Shown: positions 17,822-26,696, numbered from the stretch's first letter. The stretch is DNA of 64,000 nucleotides from Rhodobacteraceae bacterium IMCC1335 (GCA_039640495.1 CP046864.1:496001-560000); one strand, 5' to 3'. Numbers and translations: made by a program. The notes: generated by a model from the sequence alone, not told the origin.

Positions 17822-18600
17822 TCTGCGTCATGCCCCGCGCGAAGGCCTTCGCGCACCCGTTGCGCGATCGCGATAAAATCTTCTGAATCGCGAATATTCA
17901 GCGGGCGTTCCTCTGGCAGGCTGCTCTCGATCACATCCGTAATCCGCCCCGGGCGCGGCGACATGACAACAATTTTTGTTGATAGATACACAGCTTCGGG
18001 AATTGAATGGGTGACAAATCCGATGGTTTTATGCGTGCGTTTCCAAAGTTTGAGCAATTGCTCGTTCAAATGGTCCCGCACGATCTCATCCAGCGCCCCG
18101 AAAGGTTCATCCATCAAGAGGATATCGGCATCAAAAGCCAAGGCCCGGGCGATGGAGGCGCGCTGCTGCATCCCGCCTGACAATTGCCATGGAAATTTCT
18201 TTTCAAAATCGGACAGTTCGACCAGTTCCAGAACGTTTTTTACCCGCTCGGCCTGTTCGGCTTTGCTGAACCCCATGATTTCAAGCGGCAAGCGGATATT
18301 GCCGCCAATGCTGCGCCAAGGATAAAGGCCTGCGGCTTGAAACACATAGCCATAGGCGCGGGCCTGGCGCGCGGCGCTTGGCGAGACGCCATTGACGGTG
18401 ATGCTGCCGCCAGTAGGTTGTTCGAGATCTGCCATTACCCGCAAAAACGTGGTTTTGCCGCAGCCTGATGGGCCGATAAAGCTAACAAATTCCCCTTTCC
18501 TAACATCAAGGCTCACGTTTTTCAGCGCATGAACGGCACCATCCCCCGTTGCAAATGTAAGGGATAAATCATTGGCAGAGATCACTATTTCCTGCGCCAT
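17818..18600 (-). CDS. ABC transporter ATP-binding protein (NitT/TauT-like)
   Basis: A 260-residue ATPase that powers the adjoining transporter. Walker A is IGPSGCGKTT (about residues 42-51), the signature is LSGGMQQRASIARAL, and Walker B is DILLMDEPFGALDE, followed by the H-loop FVTHSIPEAV. It is coupled to the permease gene by ATGA overlap at 17818-17821. The dihydropyrimidinase gene lies 73 bases upstream on the same strand, consistent with one operon that brings in and breaks down the same substrate. Confidence 0.95.
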   Translation of the reverse strand: MAQEIVISANDLSLTFATGDGAVHALKNVSLDVRKGEFVSFIGPSGCGKTTFLRVMADLEQPTGGSITVNGVSPSAARQARAYGYVFQAAGLYPWRSIGGNIRLPLEIMGFSKAEQAERVKNVLELVELSDFEKKFPWQLSGGMQQRASIARALAFDADILLMDEPFGALDEIVRDHLNEQLLKLWKRTHKTIGFVTHSIPEAVYLSTKIVVMSPRPGRITDVIESSLPEERPLNIRDSEDFIAIAQRVREGLRAGHDAE

Positions 18601-18673
18601 TTTAGGGGGTTTCTACTTGTGGCAAAAACATATTGTCCTTTCGCTGGTCTTTCGACTTGCTCTCCACGCTTTT

Positions 18674-20134
18674 TTAAATCCCGGCTGGAATATTCATTGG
18701 ATCGCGATGGATTTGTTTTGGGGCTGTTAGGGCTTTCCATTTGCTCAAGGCCGCATTGGCATCTGGAAAGGCAGGGCGGGGCACGAAGCGGCCGCGGCCG
18801 GGATTGGGTTGGCTGTTTTGACCCCAGGCCCAGATCACATCGCCGCGGCTGATCGTAAAGCGCGATTGTGCGCTGACATTGAAGCCCTCAAATACATTAT
18901 AATCCAAGATTGAATGATGGTTCGAGACGCTAATGGTTTTAGAAATTTTTGGATCCCAAACCACAATATCAGCATCTGCCCCTTCCACAATTGCCCCTTT
19001 CTTTGGATAGATATTCAGAATTTTCGCAATATTGGTGCTGGTGACGGCCACGAATTCGCTGGGGGTCAATCGCCCGGTTTCAACGCCCTCGGTCCACAGC
19101 ACCGCCAAACGTTCTTCAAGGCCGTTTGAGCCATTTGGAATCAAGCAGAAATTATCCTTGCCCATCAGTTTCTGCTCGCTGGTAAAGGCGGCATGATCAG
19201 TGGCCACAACTTGTAGAGAGCCGGATTGTAAGCCGGCCCAAAGGCTGGCCTGATGCTCTTTATTGCGAAATGGCGGTGACATCACGCGCCGCGCCGAATG
19301 CATCCAATCACCCTTGAAATATTCGCTTTCATCCAAGGTTAGGAATTGTGCCAACGGCTCGCCATAGACGCGCATGCCTTTTTGGCGCGCCCGCCGGATC
19401 GCTTCATGGGCCTGCTCGCAGCTGACATGCACCACATAAAGCGGCACGCCGGCGGCATCCGCGATGGTGATCGCGCGATTGGCGGCTTCGCCTTCAAATT
19501 CAGGCGGACGCGAATAGGCATGGCCTTCGGGCCCTGTTATGCCTTGTTCGAGCATTTGCTGTTGCATATCGGCCACCAAATCGCCGTTTTCGGCATGCAC
19601 CATCGGCAGTGCTCCGATTTCCTTGCAGCGTTTAAAGCTGGCAAACATTTCATCATCTTCGATCATCAGGGCGCCTTTATAGGCCATGAAATGTTTGAAC
19701 GAGTTGACCCCCATATCAACCGCATCTTTCATCCCGTTGAAGATATCTTCATTCCAGCCGGTGATGGCCATATGATAGCCGACATCCGAACAGATTTGCG
19801 GCGCGGATTTGCGGTGCCATTCATTGATTGCGTTTTTGATCGACCCATCTGCCCCTGGCAGGCAGAAATCCACCACCATCGTTGTGCCGCCTACGGCGGC
19901 GGCCCATGTGCCCGTTTCAAAGGTTTCGGCCGCAGTTGTGCCCATGAAGGGCATTTCAAGATGCGTATGCGGATCAATTCCGCCAGGAATAACATAAGCG
20001 CCGGCGGCATCGATATATTCATCGCCGGTCAGATCTTCACCGATTTGTTTGATGGTCTCGCCTTCGATAAGGACATCTGCCTTCCAGGCGCGGTCGGCCG
20101 TGCAAACGGTTCCGCCTTTGATCACTTTGCTCAT
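18674..20134 (-). CDS. hydA: Dihydropyrimidinase / D-hydantoinase
   Basis: A 486-residue amidohydrolase that opens dihydrouracil or dihydrothymine to N-carbamoyl-beta-alanine compounds; many relatives also act on 5-substituted hydantoins. The metal-binding GGIDPHTHLEMPF and the carboxylated-lysine region NSFKHFMAYKGALM are present. The later LYVVHVSCEQAHEAIRRAR and the DHAAFTSEQK region supply further ligands. Length is typical. It lies 23 bases downstream of the N-carbamoyl amidohydrolase gene and between that gene and the transporter, supporting a reductive pyrimidine pathway. Confidence 0.95.
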   Translation of the reverse strand: MSKVIKGGTVCTADRAWKADVLIEGETIKQIGEDLTGDEYIDAAGAYVIPGGIDPHTHLEMPFMGTTAAETFETGTWAAAVGGTTMVVDFCLPGADGSIKNAINEWHRKSAPQICSDVGYHMAITGWNEDIFNGMKDAVDMGVNSFKHFMAYKGALMIEDDEMFASFKRCKEIGALPMVHAENGDLVADMQQQMLEQGITGPEGHAYSRPPEFEGEAANRAITIADAAGVPLYVVHVSCEQAHEAIRRARQKGMRVYGEPLAQFLTLDESEYFKGDWMHSARRVMSPPFRNKEHQASLWAGLQSGSLQVVATDHAAFTSEQKLMGKDNFCLIPNGSNGLEERLAVLWTEGVETGRLTPSEFVAVTSTNIAKILNIYPKKGAIVEGADADIVVWDPKISKTISVSNHHSILDYNVFEGFNVSAQSRFTISRGDVIWAWGQNSQPNPGRGRFVPRPAFPDANAALSKWKALTAPKQIHRDPMNIPAGI

Positions 20135-20157
20135 CTTGGTTCTCCTTTTATGCGCGG

Positions 20158-21408
20158 CTACTCTGTTATGATGGCAGTTTCGACAACCGCATGAAACAGC
20201 ACATCGGCGCCCGCTGTTGCCCAGTCTTTTGTTATATCTTCGGCTTCATTATGGCTGAGCCCATCGACGCAAGGGCACATGATCATCGCGGTTGGGGCCA
20301 CTTGATTGACCCAGCAGGCATCATGCCCCGCACCCGAAATGATATTCCTGTGGCTATAGCCCAAGCGCTCTGCGGCATTGCGCACAGTGCTGACACATCC
20401 CTCGTCAAAGGCCACTGGATCAAACCCACCAACCTTTTCAAACGTGACTTCAAGCCCCATGTCACCGCAAATTTTCTGCGCTCCGGTTTTCAGGCGGGTT
20501 TCCATATCTTCGATGACCGCCAAATCTGGGCTGCGGAAATCGATGGTAAACACAACCTGCCCAGGTATCACATTACGGGAATTGGGAAACACATCAATAT
20601 GGCCTGCTGCCCCCAAAGCATCTGGGGCATGGCTCAGCGCGATCTCATCGACCAAATTTAAGACCCGCGCCATACCAAGGCCTGCGTTTTTGCGCATTGG
20701 CATCGGAGTAGAGCCGGTATGGGCGTCTTTGCCAGTGATGGTCACTTGCGTCCAGCTGAGGCCTTGGCCATGCGTAACCACGCCAATATCCACCCCTTCA
20801 GCCTCTAAAATCGGTCCTTGTTCGATATGCAATTCGAAAAACGCATGCATTTTGCGCGCGCCCACCGCTTCTTCACCGCGCCACCCGATGCGGGTGAGCT
20901 CATCGCCGAAAGATTTGCCGTCACTATCGGTGCGGGCATAGGCCCAGTCTTGCGTATGGATCCCCGCAAATACACCCGAAGCCAGCATGGCCGGCGCAAA
21001 GCGGGTGCCTTCTTCATTGGTAAAATTGGTAATAACGATGGGGTGTTTCGTGCGAATGCCCAGATCATTGAGGCTTCGAATGATCTCTAAACCGCCCAAT
21101 ACCCCTAACACGCCGTCATATTTGCCCCCCGTGGGCTGCGTGTCGAGATGTGAGCCGACATAGACCGGCAAAGCATCGGGGTCGGTTCCAGGGCGCATGG
21201 CAAACATATTTCCCATTTGATCCACGCCCATGCTGCAGCCTGCTGCAACACACCATTTTTGAAAGAGATGACGCCCCTCGCCATCTTCATTGGTGAGGGT
21301 CTGACGATTATTGCCACCCGCGACCCCGGGTCCAATTTCAGCCATATCCATCAGGCTGTTCCAAAGCCGGTCGCCATTGATCTTAAGGTTTTCTCCGGGT
21401 GCGGCCAT
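20158..21408 (-). CDS. N-carbamoyl-beta-alanine / N-carbamoyl-L-amino-acid amidohydrolase (M20 family)
   Basis: A 416-residue Zn-dependent hydrolase of the M20/ArgE group. It removes the carbamoyl group from the product of dihydropyrimidinase, yielding beta-alanine (or an amino acid), CO2 and ammonia. Key parts are the metal ligands in VGSHLDTQPTGGKYDG and NFTNEEGTRFAPAM, with the dimer-domain ITGKDAHTGSTPM and the late HDACWVN-type end. The ATG at 21408 is chosen because an AGGAGGCACAG ribosome site precedes it and the protein begins MAAPGENLKINGDRLW. A longer open frame upstream is not needed. It heads the minus-strand operon, downstream of a 16-bp inverted repeat. Confidence 0.93.
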   Translation of the reverse strand: MAAPGENLKINGDRLWNSLMDMAEIGPGVAGGNNRQTLTNEDGEGRHLFQKWCVAAGCSMGVDQMGNMFAMRPGTDPDALPVYVGSHLDTQPTGGKYDGVLGVLGGLEIIRSLNDLGIRTKHPIVITNFTNEEGTRFAPAMLASGVFAGIHTQDWAYARTDSDGKSFGDELTRIGWRGEEAVGARKMHAFFELHIEQGPILEAEGVDIGVVTHGQGLSWTQVTITGKDAHTGSTPMPMRKNAGLGMARVLNLVDEIALSHAPDALGAAGHIDVFPNSRNVIPGQVVFTIDFRSPDLAVIEDMETRLKTGAQKICGDMGLEVTFEKVGGFDPVAFDEGCVSTVRNAAERLGYSHRNIISGAGHDACWVNQVAPTAMIMCPCVDGLSHNEAEDITKDWATAGADVLFHAVVETAIITE

Positions 21409-21429
21409 CTGTGCCTCCTTTTGCCATGC

Positions 21430-21480
21430 TGCGCAAGCTTGATCACAGCCGTTTCGAACATCTATGATCAAGCTTGCGCA
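21430..21480. repeat. 16-bp perfect inverted repeat in the leader of the amidohydrolase operon
   Basis: TGCGCAAGCTTGATCA (21430-21445) and TGATCAAGCTTGCGCA (21465-21480) are exact reverse complements separated by 19 bases. They sit 22 to 72 bases upstream of the amidohydrolase start and can fold as a long RNA stem just before its ribosome site, or act as a double DNA site, since each arm contains AAGCTT and TGATCA. There is no T-run after the stem on either strand. Confidence 0.95.
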
Positions 21481-21599
21481 AAATGCGCGATCTTTGGCGT
21501 GTTTCAAGCAAAGGCTTGATTGTGCCAAAGCCCCGATCGGTTGGTAATTCGCAGACTTTTTAATTTGCGATTGCTCTGTTAAACTAGAGCGTAACACGG

Positions 21600-21615
21600 T
21601 TGACCATCTAGTCAA
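21600..21615. promoter_or_regulatory. RutR-type operator (TTGACCATCTAGTCAA)
   Basis: The palindrome matches the known RutR consensus TTGACCA-NN-TGGTCAA at 13 of 14 fixed positions. It lies between the divergent amidohydrolase operon and the first TetR gene, about 45 bases before the latter. RutR responds to uracil in enterobacteria. This strongly suggests autoregulation and pyrimidine control of the cluster, although only the sequence match is seen. Confidence 0.8.
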
Positions 21616-21660
21616 GATTGTTTCTTTTGCAGCGAATGACTTGGGCTCCAAATTAAGAAA

Positions 21661-22296
21661 GTGCTTATTTTGAAAGCGGCAAAAGCGCATATTCGAGCGG
21701 AAAATGAACGGCTGATTCTGGAAGCAGGCGAGCGCATATTTGCGCAGCACGGATTTCGCGGCTCAACCATGCAAATGATTGCGGATCAGGCGGGCCTTCC
21801 CAAAGCCAATCTGCATTATTATTTTGATTCAAAAGAAAAATTATATCGCCGTGTGGTTGAAAAAATTTTTGAGATCTGGTTGCAAGCGGCCAGTAGTTTT
21901 GAAAATTCGGATGAACCGAAAGAGGCGTTGAAACTCTATATTTATGAAAAGATGCAAATCAGCCGCCGGCATCCTTATGGATCAAAAGTTTGGGCCAATG
22001 AGGTGATGCAAGGCGCGCCTATAATCCAGGATTTTCTAGAAACGCAGTTGCGCAGTTGGACGGATGGACGCATCGAAAGTATTCAAGCATGGATTGCAGC
22101 GGGAAAAATTCGACCGGTCGAGCCGCGTTGGGTGATGTATATGATTTGGGCGACAACGCAGCATTATGCTGATTTTGGACATCAGATAGAAACCTTGAAC
22201 GCGGATGCGCCGCTTAGCGAGGCGCAATGGGAGGCGGCCAGCGAGACGGTGTTTGAGGTGATTTGGAACGGCTTGGAGCCCAAACAGAGCTTATGA
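21661..22296 (+). CDS. TetR-family regulator, RutR-like (first of a tandem pair)
   Basis: A 211-residue TetR protein. The helix-turn-helix (about residues 25-60) includes GFRGSTMQMIADQAGLPKAN and LHYYFDSKEKLY, a RutR-like recognition motif. The C-terminal part (ANEVMQGAPIIQDFLETQLR, YMIWATTQHYADF) matches the RutR-type ligand domain. The start is GTG at 21661, because no ATG lies nearby and the helix starts early. Its stop overlaps the start of a second, related regulator (ATGA at 22293-22296). It most likely senses a pyrimidine and controls the catabolic genes around it. Confidence 0.9.
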   Translation: MLILKAAKAHIRAENERLILEAGERIFAQHGFRGSTMQMIADQAGLPKANLHYYFDSKEKLYRRVVEKIFEIWLQAASSFENSDEPKEALKLYIYEKMQISRRHPYGSKVWANEVMQGAPIIQDFLETQLRSWTDGRIESIQAWIAAGKIRPVEPRWVMYMIWATTQHYADFGHQIETLNADAPLSEAQWEAASETVFEVIWNGLEPKQSL

Positions 22297-22919
22297 GCAA
22301 AACAACCTCTCCCTCAAAGCCGCAAACGCGGATTCAAAAACGCAATATCATGATCATTCTTGATGCAGCGCTCGATGTGTTTTCAACCTATGGGTTTCGG
22401 GGCACCACGCTGGATCAAATCGCGCGTCAGGCAGGTTTGTCAAAACCCAATGTGCTCTATTATTTTGATGGCAAAGAAGCGATCCATTTGGCGTTGCTAA
22501 GCCAGCTTTTGGAAACCTGGCTGGATCCGCTGCGCGCGATTGACCCGCAGGGCGATCCCAAAACCGAATTGATGCGCTATATCCGCCATAAGTTGCAAAT
22601 GTCGCGCGACTTTCCCCGTGAGAGCCGGTTATTCGCCAATGAAATCGTTCAAGGTGCGCCGCGTATGGAGGCATTTTTAAAGGGGGATCTGCGAGATTTG
22701 GTTGATGAAAAAGCGTCCGTGATCCAAGCTTGGATGGAGGAAGGCAAGCTTACCCGGTTGGATCCTTTTCACCTGATTTTTTCGATTTGGGCACTGACCC
22801 AGCATTATGCTGATTTTGAAGCCCAGATTCGTTTGGTGCGCGGTCCTAATATCGTGCAGCCGCATGATGGGTCAGAAGATTTTTTGGATCAGGTGTTTCA
22901 AAAACTCCTGACCCCGTAA
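22293..22919 (+). CDS. TetR-family regulator, RutR-like (second of a tandem pair)
   Basis: A 208-residue TetR protein with the same architecture as its upstream neighbour. DNA-binding residues are GFRGTTLDQIARQAGLSKPN and VLYYFDGKEA. The C-terminal domain repeats the neighbour's pattern (ANEIVQGAPRMEAFLKGDLR, SIWALTQHYADF). ATG at 22293 is selected because it overlaps the first regulator's stop as ATGA. It is a diverged paralogue, so the pair may form heterodimers or serve two operators. The gene converges on preA with only 5 bases between them. Confidence 0.9.
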   Translation: MSKTTSPSKPQTRIQKRNIMIILDAALDVFSTYGFRGTTLDQIARQAGLSKPNVLYYFDGKEAIHLALLSQLLETWLDPLRAIDPQGDPKTELMRYIRHKLQMSRDFPRESRLFANEIVQGAPRMEAFLKGDLRDLVDEKASVIQAWMEEGKLTRLDPFHLIFSIWALTQHYADFEAQIRLVRGPNIVQPHDGSEDFLDQVFQKLLTP

Positions 22920-22924
22920 TTCTT

Positions 22925-24229
22925 TTACTCAGCCGCCTGCGCGCTTGGATTGTTTGGATGTTGTGTCCAATTCAAAGGTTCTGGTGTGATCACCCGGTTG
23001 GTGCGCTCATCCAAAGCGCCAACGGGAAGAGTTTCCATTGTGATACAATCTTCGACAGGGCAAACATTCACACAGAGATTACACGCCACGCATTCGTCAT
23101 CCTTAACCTCAAACACCCGATCGGCACTCATCGATATCGCTTGATGGCTGGTATCTTCGCACGCCGCGTAGCAGCGCCCGCATTGAATGCAATCTTCTTG
23201 GTTGATCCGCGCTTTGGTCACATGATTGAGGTTGAGATATTGCCAATCGATGACTTGGGGAACGGCTTTGCCGATAAAGTCATCTACCGCGGTGTAAGAT
23301 TTTTCATCCATCCATTCAGACAGGCCCGAAATCATCTCTTGCACGATTTTGAACCCATAGGTCATTGCCGCCGTGCAAACTTGTACATTTCCTGCCCCCA
23401 AAGCCATAAATTCAGCCGCATCGCGCCAAGTTGTAACCCCGCCAATCCCTGAAATCGGCAGGCCTTGGGTATCTGCATGGCGGGCAATCTGAGCTACCAT
23501 ATTCATCGCAATCGGTTTCACGGCAGGCCCGCAATAGCCACCATGGGTGCCCATGCCGTCAATCGTTGGGGTCGGGGCCATGATGTCAAGATCAACACCT
23601 GTGATCGAGGTAATGGTGTTGATCAGACTGACCGCATCCGCGCCACCGCGCATGGCGGCCTGCGCCGGTTGGCATATATCGGCAATATTTGGCGTTAGTT
23701 TTACAATACAGGGCATCCGGCTATGCTGTTTGACCCAGCGCGTGACCATTTCTACATATTCTGGCACTTGGCCCACGGCGGATCCCATACCGCGTTCGGC
23801 CATACCATGCGGACAGCCAAAATTCAGCTCTAGCCCATCGGCTTCGGTTTCTTCGACATGCGCCAAAACGGCTTTCCACGCCTCTTCCTCGCATGGCACC
23901 ATTAACGAGACGATCAAAGCGCGATCCGGATAATCGCGTTTCACCGATTTGATTTCTCGCAGATTGATTTCCAATGGCCGGTCGGTGATCAGTTCAATAT
24001 TATTGAGGCCCAGAAGGCGGCGATCCGCGCCCCATATCGCGCCATAACGCGGCCCGCTGACATTCACAATCGGAGGGCCCTCTGAGCCGAGGGTTTTCCA
24101 AACCACGCCCCCCCAGCCGGCTTCAAACGCCCGGCGGACATTGTATTCTTTATCCGTCGGTGGCGCTGAGGCCAGCCAGAAAGGGTTGGGAGATTTGATG
24201 CCAATAAAATTGCTGGTTAAGTCTGCCAT
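22925..24229 (-). CDS. preA: NAD-dependent dihydropyrimidine dehydrogenase subunit PreA
   Basis: A 434-residue catalytic subunit that reduces uracil and thymine to their dihydro forms. The N-terminal dihydroorotate-dehydrogenase-like barrel contains LELNFGCPHGMAERGMG and ISGIGGVTTWRDAAEF (FMN-binding region). The C-terminus carries two ferredoxin-type 4Fe-4S motifs, CIQCGRCYAAC and CVACNLCVNVC. The preT gene lies 48 bases upstream and supplies the NAD(P)H and FAD module. These two make the substrate for the dihydropyrimidinase further along the window. Confidence 0.95.
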   Translation of the reverse strand: MADLTSNFIGIKSPNPFWLASAPPTDKEYNVRRAFEAGWGGVVWKTLGSEGPPIVNVSGPRYGAIWGADRRLLGLNNIELITDRPLEINLREIKSVKRDYPDRALIVSLMVPCEEEAWKAVLAHVEETEADGLELNFGCPHGMAERGMGSAVGQVPEYVEMVTRWVKQHSRMPCIVKLTPNIADICQPAQAAMRGGADAVSLINTITSITGVDLDIMAPTPTIDGMGTHGGYCGPAVKPIAMNMVAQIARHADTQGLPISGIGGVTTWRDAAEFMALGAGNVQVCTAAMTYGFKIVQEMISGLSEWMDEKSYTAVDDFIGKAVPQVIDWQYLNLNHVTKARINQEDCIQCGRCYAACEDTSHQAISMSADRVFEVKDDECVACNLCVNVCPVEDCITMETLPVGALDERTNRVITPEPLNWTQHPNNPSAQAAE

Positions 24230-24277
24230 CGTCTATGTCCTTTCTTTGCCGCGTGTTCAAAGCGGCGTCTCAGGGCG

Positions 24278-25612
24278 TCAGCCCATAAGCGTTTGATGAA
24301 TGTTTTCGGCGGCATCGCGGCCTTGCGCCACGGCAGTCACTGTCAGATCATCGCCGCCCGCCGCGCAATCCCCTCCGGCCCAAACTTTAGGATGTGAGGT
24401 TTGGCCATTTTCGGAAACCGCGATTTTTCGCCCCTCAAGCGTCAGCTCTGCGGGGGCGTCATGTAAAGTTTGTCCAATTGCTTTAAACACCTGATCTGCG
24501 GCCAGCCGAAAGGTTTCACCGGTGCGTTCAAGGCCGTTTTCTGAACTTCGCGTATAGGCGAATTCAATTTCGCGTATGGCGCCATTGCCATGCACCGCGA
24601 TGGGCTCTGCATTGGCGATAATATTCACGCCTTTGGTTGCCGCCAAATCCTGCTCATACAGTGAGGCATTCATTTGTGCGCGCCCCCGTCGATACACCAG
24701 ATGGACATGCTCTGCCCCAAGCAATTTTGCCTGCACCGAGGCATCCACCGCGGTCATTCCACCCCCGATCACCACGATATTGCGGCCTATTTCAAGCGCG
24801 GCCAAATTCTCGGATTGGCGCAATTCATGGATGAATTCGACTGCATTTTCGACGTTATCAATATGCTCTGAGGGCAGCCCAAGCGCGTTCACGCCGCCAA
24901 GCCCCATGCCTAAAAAGACAGCGTCATGATCCTCAAGCAGCTGCGGTAATTGAAGGTCTTGACCAAGCCGTTGGCCCAGATGCAGCTGAATGCCTCCGAT
25001 TTGAAGCAACCAATCCACTTCGGCAGCCGCAAAATCATTGGTCGATTTATAGGCGGCAATTCCAAATTCGTTCAAACCGCCGGCTTTTTGCTGGGCGTCA
25101 AATAGGCTGACCTTATGGCCATGCATCGCCAAACGATGCGCGCAGGCCAATCCGGCGGGTCCAGCGCCGATCACGGCGATTGTTTTGCCGGTTTCTGCAG
25201 CCCGCTTAAACGGGTGGGTGCCTTTGATCATCAGACTGTCTGTTGCATAGCGTTGTAAACGCCCGATTTCGACCGGCTTGCCCTCTGCGGCTTCACGCAC
25301 GCAGGCCTCCTCGCATAGCGTTTCTGTTGGACAGACTCGGGCGCACATGCCCCCAAGGATATTTTGCGTAAATATGGTTTTTGCCGCTGCATCCGCGGTA
25401 CCAGTGGCGATTTGACGAATGAATAGAGGAATATCAATATCGGTGGGGCAAGCGGTTATGCAGGGCGCGTCATAACAAAAATAACAGCGATCTGCGGCGA
25501 CCAGCGCCTCGTGCCCGTCCAAAGCGGGATGCAGATCAGAAAAGTTCTGTTGATAGGCCTCAGCGCTGAGGCGATGTGTTGCAATGCCGGATTCAGAATG
25601 CGAGTGTGACAT
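24278..25612 (-). CDS. preT: NAD-dependent dihydropyrimidine dehydrogenase subunit PreT
   Basis: A 444-residue flavoprotein related to the small subunit of glutamate synthase. N-terminal cysteines in CYFCYDAPCITACPTDIDIP and the second set around CARVCPTETLCEEAC bind 4Fe-4S clusters. An FAD-binding GAGPAGLACAHRLA and an NAD-binding VIGGGMTAVDASVQ follow. It transfers electrons from NAD(P)H to PreA. It is the first gene of its minus-strand unit, preceded by a palindrome resembling a weak RutR box, and is divergent from an EamA transporter. Confidence 0.94.
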   Translation of the reverse strand: MSHSHSESGIATHRLSAEAYQQNFSDLHPALDGHEALVAADRCYFCYDAPCITACPTDIDIPLFIRQIATGTADAAAKTIFTQNILGGMCARVCPTETLCEEACVREAAEGKPVEIGRLQRYATDSLMIKGTHPFKRAAETGKTIAVIGAGPAGLACAHRLAMHGHKVSLFDAQQKAGGLNEFGIAAYKSTNDFAAAEVDWLLQIGGIQLHLGQRLGQDLQLPQLLEDHDAVFLGMGLGGVNALGLPSEHIDNVENAVEFIHELRQSENLAALEIGRNIVVIGGGMTAVDASVQAKLLGAEHVHLVYRRGRAQMNASLYEQDLAATKGVNIIANAEPIAVHGNGAIREIEFAYTRSSENGLERTGETFRLAADQVFKAIGQTLHDAPAELTLEGRKIAVSENGQTSHPKVWAGGDCAAGGDDLTVTAVAQGRDAAENIHQTLMG

Positions 25613-25663
25613 GCTGCTCTTTCCTTCAGTCTAACGAACGCTGAATAGTGGCACATAATAAAA

Positions 25664-25683
25664 TTTTTATCAATTGGTAAAAA
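25664..25683. promoter_or_regulatory. Palindrome upstream of preT, RutR-box-like
   Basis: TTTTTATCAATTGGTAAAAA is a 20-base inverted repeat with one mismatched pair. Its core TTTATCAATTGGTAAA (25666-25681) agrees with the RutR consensus at 11 of 14 fixed positions. It is 52 to 71 bases upstream of the preT start, also upstream of the EamA gene in the other direction. A role for one of the two RutR-like proteins is inferred. Confidence 0.5.
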
Positions 25684-25740
25684 AATTGAGAAATCAAAGC
25701 TGTTTTGGGTTATGCTGCCCGCAGATGCAGCGAAAATGGA

Positions 25741-26658
25741 ATGAAGGTTAATTTGCACAAAACCACCTTATACGCGCATGCGAGCATGGTTTTGTTTTCG
25801 CTTTTGGTTGCCGGGTCTTTTCCGATCGGGCAAGTGATCGCTTATCAGATCGATCCAATCGCGCTGACCTTTCTGCGGTTTTTGCTGGCCTCTGTTTTGC
25901 TGGGCGCGTTTTTAGCCTGGCGCGGCGCGTTTCGAAGCGCTGATTTTCGTCCTTTGTGGCGCTTTCTTCTATTAGGGGGAAGCTTTTCCTTTTATTTTAT
26001 TTTCATGTTCGAAGCGCTGGAAACCGCGACACCTGTGTCGACTTCAAGCATTTTCACGTTGATGCCCTTCATCGCAATCTGCTTGGATCGTGCATTTTTT
26101 GCCAAGCGTGCAGGGTGGCCGCTGCTGCTGTCTTTGATGCTTGGCGCCTGGGGCGCCTTGATTGTCGTGTTTAAAGGCGAGCTTTCCAACCTGCTGGCGC
26201 TTAGTCTTGAGCGCGGCGAGGGGCTGTTTTTTCTAGGCACGGCGGCGCATGCGTTTTATGCGGTGATGGTGCCAAAGCTGCGCCGCGGAGAATCGGCGCT
26301 GGTGTTCAGCTTCGGCGTGATGGTGGCGGCAACCCTGTTGATTTTTATCGCGGCGCCGCGCCCGATTTTGGCGCTTGATGTGACACAATTGGGGGCGCCA
26401 GTTTATTGGTCTTTGGTATATCTGGCTGTTTTCGCAAGTATTTGCAGTTTCAGTTGTTTGAATTACGCCTCTGCCTATTTGTCGAGCGGCCAACTGACCG
26501 CCTATACATTTTTAACACCGTTTTGGGTGGCGTTGCTTGGTCTGCAATTTTTAGAGCAAAAAATTGCGCCCTATATGATGATGGGCGGCAGCTTAATTTT
26601 GATCAGTCTGATTTTCTTGCTTCTTTTGGGCCGACAAAGGAGTCAGGCAAAGTCTTAA
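25741..26658 (+). CDS. EamA/DMT-family membrane transporter
   Basis: A 305-residue inner-membrane protein with about ten hydrophobic segments in two EamA repeats. The first repeat includes LVAGSFPIGQVIAYQIDPIA and FLRFLLASVLLGAF, and the second SICSFSCLNYASAYLSSGQ. Members of this drug/metabolite superfamily export amino acids, nucleobases or other metabolites; the substrate cannot be inferred. ATG at 25741 gives the expected short cytoplasmic N-terminus; an upstream alternative would add unrelated residues. It is divergent from preT and may share its palindrome-bearing promoter region, so a link to pyrimidine metabolism is possible but unproven. Confidence 0.88.
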   Translation: MKVNLHKTTLYAHASMVLFSLLVAGSFPIGQVIAYQIDPIALTFLRFLLASVLLGAFLAWRGAFRSADFRPLWRFLLLGGSFSFYFIFMFEALETATPVSTSSIFTLMPFIAICLDRAFFAKRAGWPLLLSLMLGAWGALIVVFKGELSNLLALSLERGEGLFFLGTAAHAFYAVMVPKLRRGESALVFSFGVMVAATLLIFIAAPRPILALDVTQLGAPVYWSLVYLAVFASICSFSCLNYASAYLSSGQLTAYTFLTPFWVALLGLQFLEQKIAPYMMMGGSLILISLIFLLLLGRQRSQAKS

Positions 26659-26696
26659 ATCCGCTTTGCCGGGCGCGTAAAAGGGGTTTATGTCAA

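Noticed and set aside
21409..21750. An N-terminal extension of the amidohydrolase
   Set aside because: It would run through the inverted repeat and the RutR box, and the internal ATG at 21408 has a strong ribosome site.
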